NCBI GenBank assembly: GCA_963682055.1
Contig: OY821745.1
Span: 3,355,501 to 3,419,500 of the forward strand
DNA from: Primula veris
Taxonomy: Eukaryota; Streptophyta; Magnoliopsida; Ericales; Primulaceae
Direction: 5' to 3'
Length of the DNA stretch: 64,000 nt
Part shown: piece after piece, positions 48,760-59,715 of the stretch
Position numbering within the stretch: position 1 is the first letter of the stretch
Layout: each line of letters begins with the position of its first letter
Translations under genes and position numbers: made by a program
The notes under the pieces: model-generated
What the model was told of the DNA's origin: nothing
Database searches by the model: none
Seen by the model: the letters and a program-made list of their open reading frames with translations, nothing else

Positions 48760-50358
48760 ATGGAGATTAACAAGGAGAACGAGGTTTTGATTAACAAGGA
48801 AAAAGATGCGCATAAACCAACCTACGTATCAATCTTATCAGGTAAATCATCTACTAATAATGGATTAGAAAGTAAAGTGGATCTAAGTACTATTGAAATC
48901 AATGATATTCAACTGCCACTTAGACAAAGCAATAATAAGGGCTCAGAACCAGCTGTGATCTTTTCGCAATTAGAACTCCAAAGGTCTGAGGTGCCTTTAC
49001 AATTAGCACTTATAGCTAAGTTCAGCAAGGGTAGACCAAAAATAGAGAGTATTAGGGATTATATTGCTACCAACTGGGGTTTGGAAAAGATGCCTATTGT
49101 AGGACTAATTGACTATAGGCATGTATTCATTAAAATGCTTAATACTAATGATTATAACAAAGCTTGGACTAGAACCTCACATGAGATGGAGGGGGCTTTA
49201 TACAGACTATTTAAATGGACAAGTGATTTTTCACTTTTTAGGGAATCTGCCATAGCCCCTGTTTGGGTTAGAATCCCTCTGCTACCTCTTAATTTCTGTG
49301 TTCTTTCTTACCTAAAAGCTATTACACAATCTTTAGGGGGTTTTCTAGAAGCAGATATAGCTACACTTACCCATGTAAGACCTATGTATGCCAGAGTTTG
49401 TATTGAAATGGATCTAACTAAACCTAGGGTGAATAGAATTTGGATAGGCTCCTCTTTGGAGGATGGGTATTGGCAAAGAATTGATTATGAAAAATCTCCC
49501 AAATACTGTAGTTTGTGTTACTTACAAGGACATGAACATTTTGAATGCAAAAGGGCTAGAAATGAAGTTTTTCCAGGCAAACAAGAAGCAAAGACTATCA
49601 CTGAAAACTTAAAAAGGGATTCTAGCAAGACTGAAAATAGGGATAATCAATGGAAAAAAGCTGGATTAAAACAGGCTTATATTGTAAAAAAACCATTTCA
49701 GGGGTTGGTGATGGATAATATAGAACCAAAAAGAAAATTTCTGAGAAAAGAAAAAGGAAAATGGGTAGAGATAGAAAGTGAGGAAGAAAAAGAGGACACA
49801 AGCAATATTTTAATGGAAAGTACTAGTCCTAAGGAACAGCAAGGAATAAGTGAAAAACATAATAATCTCATAATAACTGTTCTGAATACAAAGGATGTCT
49901 CTACAGCTATAAAAGACTTGGGGGATAACCAAACAGTGGAACCAAAGGAAAAAGAAAGTGAGGAGAATGGGGATACAATGATTTTAAATGGGTCACAAGA
50001 GATCCAAAATTTAAGTCAGTCCTTTTCTGAACAAGTTTCAAACTTATCTAAAACTAACAAAGCTAAGAAAAGAGACAGAAATAGGGCCAATAAACAAGCA
50101 AAGCTTAACATGAGCCCTCTGGAAAATGAGAATGATACAAGTACAGGGGATAGGGGAGAGGTATTGGTAATGCAGTCTGATGCTAAAATGATGGACACAC
50201 TCCATCTGGATACTTGTGTGGAGAGAGGGGAGCAAGAAGAAGAAGAGGGCTATTACACAGATCCACCTAGAGTTAAGAGAGGGGGTAAGCCACCACAAAG
50301 ATACTCACCTGAAGGTAAATTTACCAAGAAGGTACAACCCAATCTTTTAAATGTATAA
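48760..50358 (+). CDS. LINE ORF1 protein (DUF4283, zinc knuckle)
   Basis: 532 residues. This is the nucleic-acid-binding partner protein of plant L1 elements, thought to coat the element RNA in a ribonucleoprotein. A DUF4283-like region covers about residues 80-200 (LALIAKFSKGRPKIESIRDY ... WVRIPLLPLNF ... GGFLEADIATL). A CCHC-type knuckle follows at about 249-263 (YCSLCYLQGHEHFEC), then a long disordered tail rich in Lys and Glu, ending PPQRYSPEGKFTKKVQPNLL. Its stop codon overlaps the ORF2 start by 8 nt (50351-50358), so ORF2 is probably made by reinitiation or leaky scanning. The start ATG at 48760 is the first in this frame after the 5' UTR. Confidence 0.9.
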   Translation: MEINKENEVLINKEKDAHKPTYVSILSGKSSTNNGLESKVDLSTIEINDIQLPLRQSNNKGSEPAVIFSQLELQRSEVPLQLALIAKFSKGRPKIESIRDYIATNWGLEKMPIVGLIDYRHVFIKMLNTNDYNKAWTRTSHEMEGALYRLFKWTSDFSLFRESAIAPVWVRIPLLPLNFCVLSYLKAITQSLGGFLEADIATLTHVRPMYARVCIEMDLTKPRVNRIWIGSSLEDGYWQRIDYEKSPKYCSLCYLQGHEHFECKRARNEVFPGKQEAKTITENLKRDSSKTENRDNQWKKAGLKQAYIVKKPFQGLVMDNIEPKRKFLRKEKGKWVEIESEEEKEDTSNILMESTSPKEQQGISEKHNNLIITVLNTKDVSTAIKDLGDNQTVEPKEKESEENGDTMILNGSQEIQNLSQSFSEQVSNLSKTNKAKKRDRNRANKQAKLNMSPLENENDTSTGDRGEVLVMQSDAKMMDTLHLDTCVERGEQEEEEGYYTDPPRVKRGGKPPQRYSPEGKFTKKVQPNLLNV

Positions 50359-53300
50359 TTACATCATTTGGAATGTAAGAGGCATTGCTAATGCATTGTC
50401 GCAGGCACAGCTTAGTAAATATATTAGTAAGTATAAAATTGATTTTTTTGCTATATTAGAGCCAATGCTTGATTTTGACAAAGCAGGCCCACTTGCTAAA
50501 AAGTTTAAAATGGATTTTGTTATTTCAAACACTAATGAAGGAGGGAAAATCTGGTTTTTTTATAAAAAGGACTTGGATATCACTGTTCTTCTTTCTACCT
50601 CTCAGTCTATTACCTTTCATTTCAAGTCTTCTAATGAGTTTTTCATCACAGTAGTATATGCTAAATGTAACTACATAGCTAGAAGGGAACTGTGGAATGA
50701 TCTAACTTGCCTGAACCTTAATAACAAACCTTGGAAAGTGGTGGGGGATTTTAACACTATTAGATACGATCATGAGAAACTAGGAGGCAACAAAAAATCT
50801 AGTACTGATAAGAATGATTTTCTAGATTTCATTAGTAAAAATGGGCTTATTAATATGGCACACACTGGTTCTGTATATACCTGGAGTAGGATCAGTCTTG
50901 GTAAGGTGGTCTTTGAACAACTAGATAGGGCTTTAATCACTGCTTCTTGGGAGACTAAATACCATAATATAAAACTATCTGTTGCTGAAAGAACAGTCTC
51001 TGATCACTCAGCCCTCATTTTTACTACTATTTCAACACCTACTTTTGGCCCCACTAACTTTAAGTTTTTCAGGATGTGGACTAAGCATGATGGGTTTTCT
51101 GAGATGGTGGCTGATAATTGGGGTATCCCTTGTAATTTGGAAGGCCTTGATAAATTCTGTTTCAAACTAAAAAGGCTCAAAGTTTGCATCAAAAAATGGA
51201 ATAAGGAGGTTTTTGGTAATATTCACAGTAATCTAGCAAAGGCACAAGATGAATTAATTTTTGCTGAAAACCAACTTGTTATGGTGGGGGATACCTACTG
51301 TAATGACTATAACAAAATCCTCAAAAATTATAATGACTTAGTGCTGCAGGAGGAAATCTTTTACAAACAAAAAGCCAGAGTTAAATGGCTTAAAGAGGGG
51401 GATAGAAATTCCAAGTTTTTTCATCAAATGTTAAAACACAAAAGAGCCAAAAGTAAGATTATGCAAATCAAACTGGCTGATGGGACTACCACTGAGGACT
51501 TAAAGGAGATTCAAAATGAGGCTGGTAATTTCTTTGCTACCCATTTCTCTTTCTCACCTGTTTCTTTTGATAATGATCTTTTTAATGTCATTCCCAATTT
51601 GATTAATGAGACTGATAACCTTTTGCTTAATACTCTACCCAGTGATAAGGAAATTAAAACAGCAACTTTTGATATACCTAGTGATTCTGCTCCTGGCCCA
51701 GATGGTTTTTCTTCTTCTTTCTATATCCATTGTTGGGATATTGTCAAAATGGATTTAATAAAAGCAGTGCATAGTTTTTTTAAAGGCAAAACTTTACCTA
51801 TGGCAGTTGTTTCTTCTTTAATTATTTTAATCCCTAAAGTGGATAATCCCACAGATTTTACTCAATTTAGACCTATAAGCCTGTGTCAAGTTCTTTACAA
51901 GATCATTTCTAAAATTCTTACTGCTAGACTGGCCAAGCTTTTACCTAAAATTATTTCTAAAAGCCAAAGTGGCTTTGTAGAGGGTAGGCTTATTACTGAT
52001 GCTATTTTACTGGCACAGGAGATGTTCAAACATCTAGGGGATAATGTTAGGGGGGGTAATGTGGTTTTCAAACTTGATATGGCCAAAGCTTTTGATAGAA
52101 TTAACTGGTCTTTCCTTATAAAAGTTCTTGACTGTTTTGGTTTTTCCAATAATTGGATAGAGCTTATTATGAGATGTGTAGCTAATGCTAAGTATTCTAT
52201 TTGCTTAAATGGTGTCTCCACTGGTTACTTTACTTCTGGTAAAGGTTTAAAACAAGGTGACCCTCTCTCCCCCCTCCTTTTTATAATAGCTGAAGAGGTA
52301 TTAAGTAGGGGACTCAGTGATTTAATGATCAAAGGTATTCTGATACCCTATAAAACCTGCATTAATGTAGAACCTGTATCTCATATTCTCTTTGCTGATG
52401 ATGTCTTGATTTTTGCAAATGGTAGTAAAACCAATTTAGAACTGCTTATGGCTTTTATTAATAATTATGAACAGGCTTCTGGTCAAATGCTTAATAAAGC
52501 TAAAAGTGTTTTTTTGATGTACAAACCTAAGAATGGTAGGAAAAGCATTATAGCCAGCACCACTGGTTTCAGTGAAGGCTCCCTACCCACTAAGTATCTA
52601 GGAATACCCCTACACACCACTAAACTTACCTCAACAATGTATGATCCTCTTATTGATAAAATTGGCAAAAAAGTAGCTAGCTGGAAAGCTAATTTTTTAT
52701 CTGCTGGGGCTAAATTAACCCTTATTAAACATGTCTTATCTTCCATGCCTCTATATATACTTGCTGTCCTTAATCCACCCAATATTGTTATTGACAAAAT
52801 TGAAACCAAATTTGCTAATTTCTTTTGGGGAGAGACAGATGGTAAAACCAAGCATCACTGGCTGAGATGGGGGAAGCTTTCTTTCCCTGTAAATGAAGGT
52901 GGCATAGGGGTGAGGAGTTTAAAAGAGTTTATGAAAGCTTTGCATGCAAAACTCTGCTGGAGACTAATGGAATTTGATTCTCCTTGGACTGTGTTTATGT
53001 TTCAAAAATACTGCAGTAATAATTCTAACTGGAGTAATCAGGTGGTAAAGGCTACACATTCCTGTGTTTGGAAGATGATTAATCCTCATTTTAAAAAACT
53101 GGTTGATAACAGCTTATGGGATATTAAGGAGGGATCCATTAGTTTTTGGTATGAAAACTGGTTAGGTGATGGTCCTCTTTGTCAGTACTTTACTGTTATT
53201 TTCCCTAATGTACTTCTTAACCAGGTCATTAATCATACTGGTTGGGACACCAATCTGTTATGGCATATGGGGGGTAATGAGCTTTTACTTAAAGTTACCA

Positions 53301-54481
53301 GTAAAAAACTAGTCTTACAAAAAGGGGAGGATGTTAGATACTGGCCTTTTACTTTTAATGGTGATTTTACTGCAAAAACTTCTTATAATTTTATAAGGGA
53401 AAAGAAACCTATTCTTAATGTGGCCAAGTATATTTGGAACAATGTTTTACCCACTAAAATCAGTATTTTTTCTTGGAAACTTTGGCACAATGCCATAAAA
53501 CTTGATGAGGATCTTAAATTTTTTGGGATTTGTACAGTCACCATGTGCTCTTGCTGCAGGGATCACACTCTTGACACAGCAAACCATCTTTTTGGGACCA
53601 GTGATGTTTGTAACCAGGCTTGGAACTACTTTGCCAATGTTTTTGGTTTCAACATAGCCTTTACCCCTTGTTGGAAGCAAAATATGGTGAAATGGTGCAA
53701 CTTATGTGACTCTTCTCAAATTGGTATGTTAGCTGTTTTAGTCCCTTTCATTCTGATTTGGGAGATATGGCTTAGTAAGAACAAAAATAGATTTGATAAT
53801 GAGAAAATGTGTGCTGAAACCATTATTAAAAAGGTGACTAAATGGCTACATGATCTCAATTTTTTGATTAAACCAAAAAAACCTGCAAAAAATTTTCAAT
53901 GCCTGTCACTTATGTCTTTGAATATTAAAACTGTCCATTGCAAAAGAAAAAAGGCCAAGTTGGTTTGGTGGAAATGCCCACCAACTGGTAGATTAAAATT
54001 AAACTTAGATGGCTCTTCACTTAGCAACAACTCTAGTGGTTGTGGTGGTATATTAAGAGACCATAAAGGCATGCTGGTTTTAGCCTTTTCTAATTTTCTG
54101 GGCAAACAAACCAACATGTATGCTGAGATGATGGCTCTTAAAGTTGGTTTGTTTATTTGCTACACTATGGGTTTAACTAATGTGATGCTGGAAACTGACT
54201 CTGAGAATATTGCTAATTGGTGGAATACCAAGTGCAATCCAGGCATTAAATTTGGTTCTATATGGAGGGACATAACCATACTTATGGATTATGTTGGACT
54301 TACTGTCACTCATGTTTATAGAGAACAGAATCAAGCTGCAGATGGTTTGGCCAAAATGGGGTCAAATGGGAATGATTTTATTACAAGCAGAGCTATGGAT
54401 TTACCTAAGAATATTTATGCTGCCTATTATCTGGACCAAAAAAACACACCTTGCCTAAGAGGTTGCTGTTTTAAGATCTAG
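50351..54481 (+). CDS. LINE ORF2: endonuclease, reverse transcriptase, RNase H
   Basis: 1376 residues, one open frame. An apurinic-type endonuclease occupies about 1-225 (WNVRGI, ILEPM, VVGDFN near 130, SDHSAL near 217). Reverse transcriptase spans about 450-720: SAPGPDGFSSSF, FRPISLCQVLYKIISKIL, KLDMAKAFDRINW near 575, GLKQGDPLSPLLF, and the catalytic FADD near 681-684. A zf-RVT-type Cys/His region lies near 1030-1100 (LPTKISIFSWKLWHN, CSCCRDH). A C-terminal RNase H domain runs from about 1215: LDGSS, AEMMALKVGL, ETDSEN, AADGLAKMG, with all four acidic residues kept. It carries out target-primed reverse transcription. With every key residue present, it could be active. Confidence 0.95.
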   Translation: MYNYIIWNVRGIANALSQAQLSKYISKYKIDFFAILEPMLDFDKAGPLAKKFKMDFVISNTNEGGKIWFFYKKDLDITVLLSTSQSITFHFKSSNEFFITVVYAKCNYIARRELWNDLTCLNLNNKPWKVVGDFNTIRYDHEKLGGNKKSSTDKNDFLDFISKNGLINMAHTGSVYTWSRISLGKVVFEQLDRALITASWETKYHNIKLSVAERTVSDHSALIFTTISTPTFGPTNFKFFRMWTKHDGFSEMVADNWGIPCNLEGLDKFCFKLKRLKVCIKKWNKEVFGNIHSNLAKAQDELIFAENQLVMVGDTYCNDYNKILKNYNDLVLQEEIFYKQKARVKWLKEGDRNSKFFHQMLKHKRAKSKIMQIKLADGTTTEDLKEIQNEAGNFFATHFSFSPVSFDNDLFNVIPNLINETDNLLLNTLPSDKEIKTATFDIPSDSAPGPDGFSSSFYIHCWDIVKMDLIKAVHSFFKGKTLPMAVVSSLIILIPKVDNPTDFTQFRPISLCQVLYKIISKILTARLAKLLPKIISKSQSGFVEGRLITDAILLAQEMFKHLGDNVRGGNVVFKLDMAKAFDRINWSFLIKVLDCFGFSNNWIELIMRCVANAKYSICLNGVSTGYFTSGKGLKQGDPLSPLLFIIAEEVLSRGLSDLMIKGILIPYKTCINVEPVSHILFADDVLIFANGSKTNLELLMAFINNYEQASGQMLNKAKSVFLMYKPKNGRKSIIASTTGFSEGSLPTKYLGIPLHTTKLTSTMYDPLIDKIGKKVASWKANFLSAGAKLTLIKHVLSSMPLYILAVLNPPNIVIDKIETKFANFFWGETDGKTKHHWLRWGKLSFPVNEGGIGVRSLKEFMKALHAKLCWRLMEFDSPWTVFMFQKYCSNNSNWSNQVVKATHSCVWKMINPHFKKLVDNSLWDIKEGSISFWYENWLGDGPLCQYFTVIFPNVLLNQVINHTGWDTNLLWHMGGNELLLKVTSKKLVLQKGEDVRYWPFTFNGDFTAKTSYNFIREKKPILNVAKYIWNNVLPTKISIFSWKLWHNAIKLDEDLKFFGICTVTMCSCCRDHTLDTANHLFGTSDVCNQAWNYFANVFGFNIAFTPCWKQNMVKWCNLCDSSQIGMLAVLVPFILIWEIWLSKNKNRFDNEKMCAETIIKKVTKWLHDLNFLIKPKKPAKNFQCLSLMSLNIKTVHCKRKKAKLVWWKCPPTGRLKLNLDGSSLSNNSSGCGGILRDHKGMLVLAFSNFLGKQTNMYAEMMALKVGLFICYTMGLTNVMLETDSENIANWWNTKCNPGIKFGSIWRDITILMDYVGLTVTHVYREQNQAADGLAKMGSNGNDFITSRAMDLPKNIYAAYYLDQKNTPCLRGCCFKI

Positions 54482-55214
54482 AAAAGTTTTAAACTTTTGC
54501 TTTAACTTCTATGACTAATGATGAACTTGTTCTGAAGTGTCACTGTACTACCAAAGCAACATTTCAAGGAGGGTTAACAGCCTGAGATAGGTTGTGTTTG
54601 GATATGTAATTATAATGGATAAGGACAGATTTCTAAAGCTAATGAGGATACTTTTCTGAAGCTTTTTGTTTCTATTCTGGTTACTTTGATACTGGGATTC
54701 AAAGGCACCTTTTCATGAAGACTTTTGTCTGAAAAAGTTTGTGCTTTTTAAAAAAACTAATTAGCTTATGACAGTGTTAATGCAGGTGTATTAGAAGCTG
54801 TTTTTTCTTCTCTCTGTTTCTGTAATTTTATAATTTTCATGCAGTTTTGGCAGTTATCAGTTGTATATTGCTAGGGGGTGTAGAACGACTTAAGGAACCA
54901 GGCTTTCTGCAAACTAGAAACTGAAAATCCAAGGTTAAAAACCTTAGATCACACTGATCTAGGAGAAACAAGGTGGAGGGGTATAAGGAGAGGTTTTTTC
55001 TTGGGTGATCTTTTTCTGGTAAAACATGAGGTTTCTGGGGATTTTAATGTCGTTTACGCACCCTCCTAGCAATAATCTTTTGTATGGCTGTTTCTTAGTC
55101 AAGTTTCCTTATATGCAATGATGTAATGACCGCTATGGGGGTCTATCCCATAGAGACTCTATTTATATAAGTTTTGTTTGAAAAAAAAAAAAAAAAAAAA
55201 ATATATAATATAAT

Positions 55215-57908
55215 ATTATGTAACATCAAAGTTAAAAATCAAAGTTAGAAACAAACAATAAAAAGAATCATTAACACGTAACATATGTACTAATTTTAAA
55301 AAATGTTTTAAAATGCGTGTTTTCTTTTAATGAATTATCAATACTATGTACATTTTCATCATTTTTTCCAGTGAAAAGGTAAAAGTTGTTTCAAATAATT
55401 TGCAGTAGTGTGTTACCAAAAAACGATGAACTTTGCTGATTATGACGATTAGAAAAATTAAAAATCAACCAAATTAATAAAAGATGTAATGATAACCAAA
55501 CTACAATAAATCCACAATAACATTTAAAATCCAAATAAATATAGATATAAGAAACTGCAACAACAATTATTTGAAAGGCTAACGCTTATGTGCAACTTCA
55601 GTTTATAGCTAGGGTGTATACAATTAGTTATTGAAGCAAATATTATTGACATCACACTATGTGAAAGGAATATGAAATCATCACCAAGTGGAAACTATAC
55701 ATTTAGGAATTTGTAAAAACATTGTATTTGTAACCAATAAAAACCCTTAACTTGTAAGATTAGCTATAACCATAACCTCAAATTCTGGAAAACTCACATC
55801 AACACATCGAATCAAAAAAAACCAAACTTTAATCAATCTAAATAAAATGGAGTGAAAATAAAATAAAAAATGGAGTAGGTGTCAACTCTCTTTACCTCAG
55901 TTTTTTTTAACAGAAATGTCATCAAACACTTTAGTGATTTTTTTTTATCCCCTAATATGCAATTTAAAAAAGGAAAAATTTGCAAAAACTTTTAAAATGA
56001 GTAGTGAAAAAGAATTAGTTTTAATTTTTATTCTAAGAATTACCAAAAGAAATTAACACATCCCAGAACGGACGGAAAAAAGTTATTCCCATAACTCTCA
56101 CACTGCAGACCACATTCCCTTAGATGGCAGATGATGTGGGCAGACTCCTTAATTGGAAAAATGAGTGATTAATTTGAAGGGAAAAAATAAATTGATGATA
56201 TTTGAGTTCCAATTATTTTTTGACATTTGAATTTCGATTTCTCAATTTGGTTAATCTTAACAAACTTTCAAAGTAAATTCTTTGGTCCAAATTTTTTTCC
56301 TAGTCTATTTCGTGATATTTCCTTCAAAAGTGTGATTGTATAATTAAATTAATAAAACTATCTAATACTAATTTTGAACATTGTTATTATTTGGGAATTA
56401 AAATTTAATAGTAGTTTTTGGATGTTTAAGAGCAAACGCATCAACTTCCGAGTTATATTCCTCATATTTGAGGTGAAAATTTCAATTTTTCATCTAAATT
56501 CGAACGATCTACTTTTCAGCAGCACATTAAGGCACAAATTTAAGTAAATTAATATGATGCACTTTCTAAGTATACATATATTATCCAAGCAGTGCTGTTT
56601 GTTTCTCTTATCGGATTCTAAATAAAAATAATGGAGCATAAGAAATACACACTGGTGGCACAATGCATATGCCACTACTGTGTCATAAATCCTACGAAAG
56701 ACTAAAGTGACAAAAACAAACTCAAGGGATACGACATAACGGTTGAGTGATACTGTTAAAATGGTATTTGAAAAAGATAAGAGTACGTATTGATTAAAAG
56801 ATGAAAGCATGCAAGACCATTAAATTTGTTTTATTTCTGTAGTGGATGAAGATATGTATACACTGATACGATAATTAATAAGAAGACAAAAAAGAAACAA
56901 AAACACAAACGTACCATGACAACTTAGTAATGACTTCCCATGAAAATGGGGTTCACTTTTTATCGTGATAGTATGATCATGTGTTCCTCACATTACATGT
57001 GCCCAAATATAATTATAGTGACAAGTGTTGCATTAATTAATTATTCCCAATCGTTACTATTTATAATCTTCAATTTCACATCTTCCTCAACTTCCACGTG
57101 ACATTTCTCATTTGGTACTCTTTCTCTCACTTTTGTTCCTATGCTGTAATATTTTAAACTTGCTTTTTATTTTATTACATCTGTTTTTAAACCGTATATT
57201 GTTTGTTAACAATTTAACTGTGCTGGTAATGACTTTTACTTTTCCAAGTTATATAAGAAGTTAACCTGACTATAAAAATAGAATTAGAAAACTTGAATTG
57301 TAAACTAATAGAAGTTAAAAAAAATTACATTTCATTTTTAAATTCATTCGTAAAAGTTTTAAACAATGTGAACTAACAACCTTGGCCATCTCAACGTTGA
57401 CTCATTAATGATAAGTTCGCTCTTTTTACGCTCAAGACCCTACTCTATCCTACATGGCGGGAGCCGAACGAGATTAAATCAAGCGTGTTCGGATTTGGAA
57501 TAGGTTTACTGTATTATACTTTCACTGCAAATGATGATGTATGAGGTGTAAAAGAAATGAAACTGACAAGAATGAAAAAATATTTACTCCGTCGCTTGGA
57601 TTAGCCTTTCCTTTGACTTGTAAGATTTACTTTAATTTTAGCTTTAACCTGATCAGGCTAAAATGAGAAATATCTACTAAGAAAACCCCCTAGCTCATTA
57701 AGACGCATATCTTGCCAGAATATGGTAAATTGTAGCTACTTTATGTAAATATAATGTTTCTTGATGAGTTCTGGGAAATGCTTCAAGTCATTAATACTCT
57801 TCGCTATGAAGTGTGAGACCACTGAGACAGATCCTCAAATTTTGAGTATTTTAATGATAATTAACCTTTTAGCCGAACCTTAATTAACCTTTTAGCAAAA
57901 CCTTTGCT

Positions 57909-57946
<38 letters not shown>

Positions 57947-58177
57947 GTTTACTTAACTCTGTAGTCGATAATTATAAATTACTAATTCAGTTGGTTTCTT
58001 TGTGGACGAATAACATCAATGATCAACTTAAAAAATACTACCATGTTTGTTACATCATGTTGCTAAATTTTAGCAATAAGTCGTGCAATAACATAATGTT
58101 GCTATAGTATTAATTAGAATTAGTATCCTTATATTCATTTTTGTAGTGTACCTAAGAAACAATAGTTTTAAGTAATA
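55215..58177. other. AT-rich intergenic DNA, no gene seen
   Basis: A (TA)n run lies at 57914-57943. The 106-codon minus-strand ORF at 56490-56810 has no recognisable features. I see nothing else to annotate. Confidence 0.5.
57914..57943. repeat. (AT)n microsatellite
   Basis: About 30 bp of uninterrupted AT. Confidence 0.9.
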
Positions 58178-58284
58178 TTGTCCAGTATAGAATATAATCT
58201 AAAAAAACAGCATCTGCAAATATTAAGTTACCAAATAATACAAATAGTACAAAAACGATACCTTAAATTGTGTTGGGAGGGATT

Positions 58285-58512
58285 AGGGCTGGGTTCGATC
58301 TGGTTCAGTTCGCTTTTTAGCAAAACCGAAACCGAACATATTTTTCGGTTCGATTTTTTTCAGTTTCGGTCTTTTTCGGTCTTTTTCGGTTTTTCGGTTA
58401 TTTTTCGGTCTTTTTCGGTTTCGGACCGACCCGAAAAAAATTTGGTTCTTCGGTTTCGGTCTTTTTCGGTTCGGTTATCAGTCCGGTTCGGTTTTTCGCC
58501 CAACCCGAGGAG
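58285..58512. repeat. TTTTCGGT-rich repeat, probable MITE
   Basis: A dense series of TTTTTCGGT, TTTCGGTC and GGTTCGGTT words, bounded by GGGCTGGGTTCG on the left and CGCCCAACCCGAG on the right, which are inverted relatives. The 134-codon ORF across it is an artefact of the repeat. Confidence 0.6.
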
Positions 58513-58761
58513 AGATTGTAATTATTACGCAGAATTCCAATTTTTTTGGATGATTAAAACCATGAAACCTCAAGATATATAAACCATGATTTTCTCGATC
58601 AAATCTGTAGACTCATGCATATGTTAAGATAAATATTTGTACGAAAGCAAAGCTCACTTTTTTCAATTAACAAACTAATTTGCATGTTCGAAAAAATAAA
58701 TTATATGAAACTGAATATGTTACTGTCAAATAAAAAACATTGTAATAAATAGAACGAATAA

Positions 58762-58833
58762 GGTTCTATGGTGTAGTGGTTAGCACTCTGGACTTTGAAT
58801 CCAGCGACCTGGGTTCGACTCCCGGTAGGACCT
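58762..58833 (+). tRNA. tRNA-Gln (anticodon UUG)
   Basis: 72 nt. Acceptor GGTTCTA/TAGGACC with one G-U pair, D arm with TAGTGGTTAGCA, anticodon arm CTGGA-CTTTGAA-TCCAG giving UUG, T arm CTGGG-TTCGACT-CCCGG, discriminator T. It is followed at once by a run of 13 or more T, a strong Pol III terminator. No intron and no encoded CCA, as expected for a nuclear gene. It decodes CAA glutamine codons. Confidence 0.93.
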
Positions 58834-58848
58834 TTTTTTTTTTTCACA
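58834..58848 (+). terminator. Pol III terminator of tRNA-Gln
   Basis: Long T run directly after the tRNA acceptor end. Confidence 0.85.
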
Positions 58849-59018
58849 ATAAAATCTTCTGTGCTATATTTTTCATAATTAGAGTACCTTAATTTTCTAA
58901 AAAAAAATTCATTTTCACTAATTATATATTTTAATTCCAACGGACTTACCATCAAACTTAACCATATTTTCTGAGGGTACTAATAATACTAAAATTGTAA
59001 CCAGGTATACATGGTTAA

Positions 59019-59210
59019 CACTACAAAATAATGTTTGATTTAGTGAGTGTTAAAAGTTGTCGCAAGTCTGTCACAAATTAACTAAATTGTCATAAACCAT
59101 CACAAATTGACTAAATTGTAACAAAACCATCACAAAAACCGTCACTAATAAACTCGTAATCAAAAATACCTTCATTAATTCCGTCACTATTTGACTATTT
59201 TTTTATAGTG
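59019..59210. mobile_element. CACTA-like MITE, copy 1 of the tandem pair
   Basis: CACTACAAAATAATGTTTGA on the left; TTTTTTATAGTG on the right. Same family as 47185-47377 and duplicated at 59370-59562. Confidence 0.65.
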
Positions 59211-59369
59211 TAAATTTTAAATGATAAGGAGAAGACCGTAGAATTAAACTTGCTTTCCTATACCTATCTGATTGCTAGTAATTAATCTTGAAGTCTTTGT
59301 TTTTTTCATAGAGAAAAAAAAAGATGAGATTTACATAAAAACGTTGCAAATATGTTTATATAGGGTTAA

Positions 59370-59562
59370 CACTACAAAATAATGTTTAATTTAGTGAGTG
59401 TTAAAAGTTGTCGCAAGCCTATCACAAATTGACTAAATTGTCACAAAACCGTTACAAATTGACTAAATTGTCACAAAACCATCATAAAAACCGTCGTTAA
59501 TAAGCTCGTAACCAAAAATAGCGTCACTAATTCCGTCGCTATTTGAGTATTTTTTTATAGTG
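59370..59562. mobile_element. CACTA-like MITE, copy 2 of the tandem pair
   Basis: Second copy created by the tandem duplication, not by a separate insertion, since the flanks are duplicated as well. Confidence 0.65.
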
Positions 59563-59715
59563 TAAATTTTAAATGACTAGGAGAAGACCGTAGAATTAAA
59601 CTAGCTTTCCTATACCTATCTGATTGCCAGTAATTAATCTTGAAGTCTTTGTTTTTTTCTTAGAGAAAAAAAAAAGAGAAGATGAGATTTACATAAAAAC
59701 GTTGCAAATATGTTT

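Larger units (their letters stand above)
48564..55200 (+). mobile_element. Full-length L1-type LINE
   Basis: The element lies between two copies of the 14-bp duplication ATATATAATATAAT (48550-48563 and 55201-55214). It has a 5' UTR of about 195 bp, ORF1 (48760-50358), ORF2 (50351-54481), a 3' UTR of about 700 bp and a 20-base poly-A tail (55181-55200). Both ORFs are uninterrupted and the target duplication is perfect, so the insertion is recent. The AT-rich target fits the TTTT/A-type cleavage of L1 endonucleases. Confidence 0.95.
59013..59715. repeat. 351-bp tandem duplication containing a MITE
   Basis: Two head-to-tail copies (about 59013-59359 and 59364-59715). Each begins GGTTAACACTACAAAATAAT, contains GAGAAGACCGTAGAATTAAAC, and ends near ACGTTGCAAATATGTTT. 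They differ at scattered bases. Confidence 0.88.

Noticed and set aside
51004..54117. Minus-strand ORFs of 60-122 codons within the LINE
   Set aside because: Shadows of ORF2 on the opposite strand.
56490..56810. 106-codon minus-strand ORF
   Set aside because: Hydrophobic, AT-driven composition with no motif; not supported as a gene.
58178..58582. 134-codon ORF
   Set aside because: Phenylalanine/serine-rich translation of the TTTTTCGGT repeat; no biased codon pattern beyond the repeat itself.
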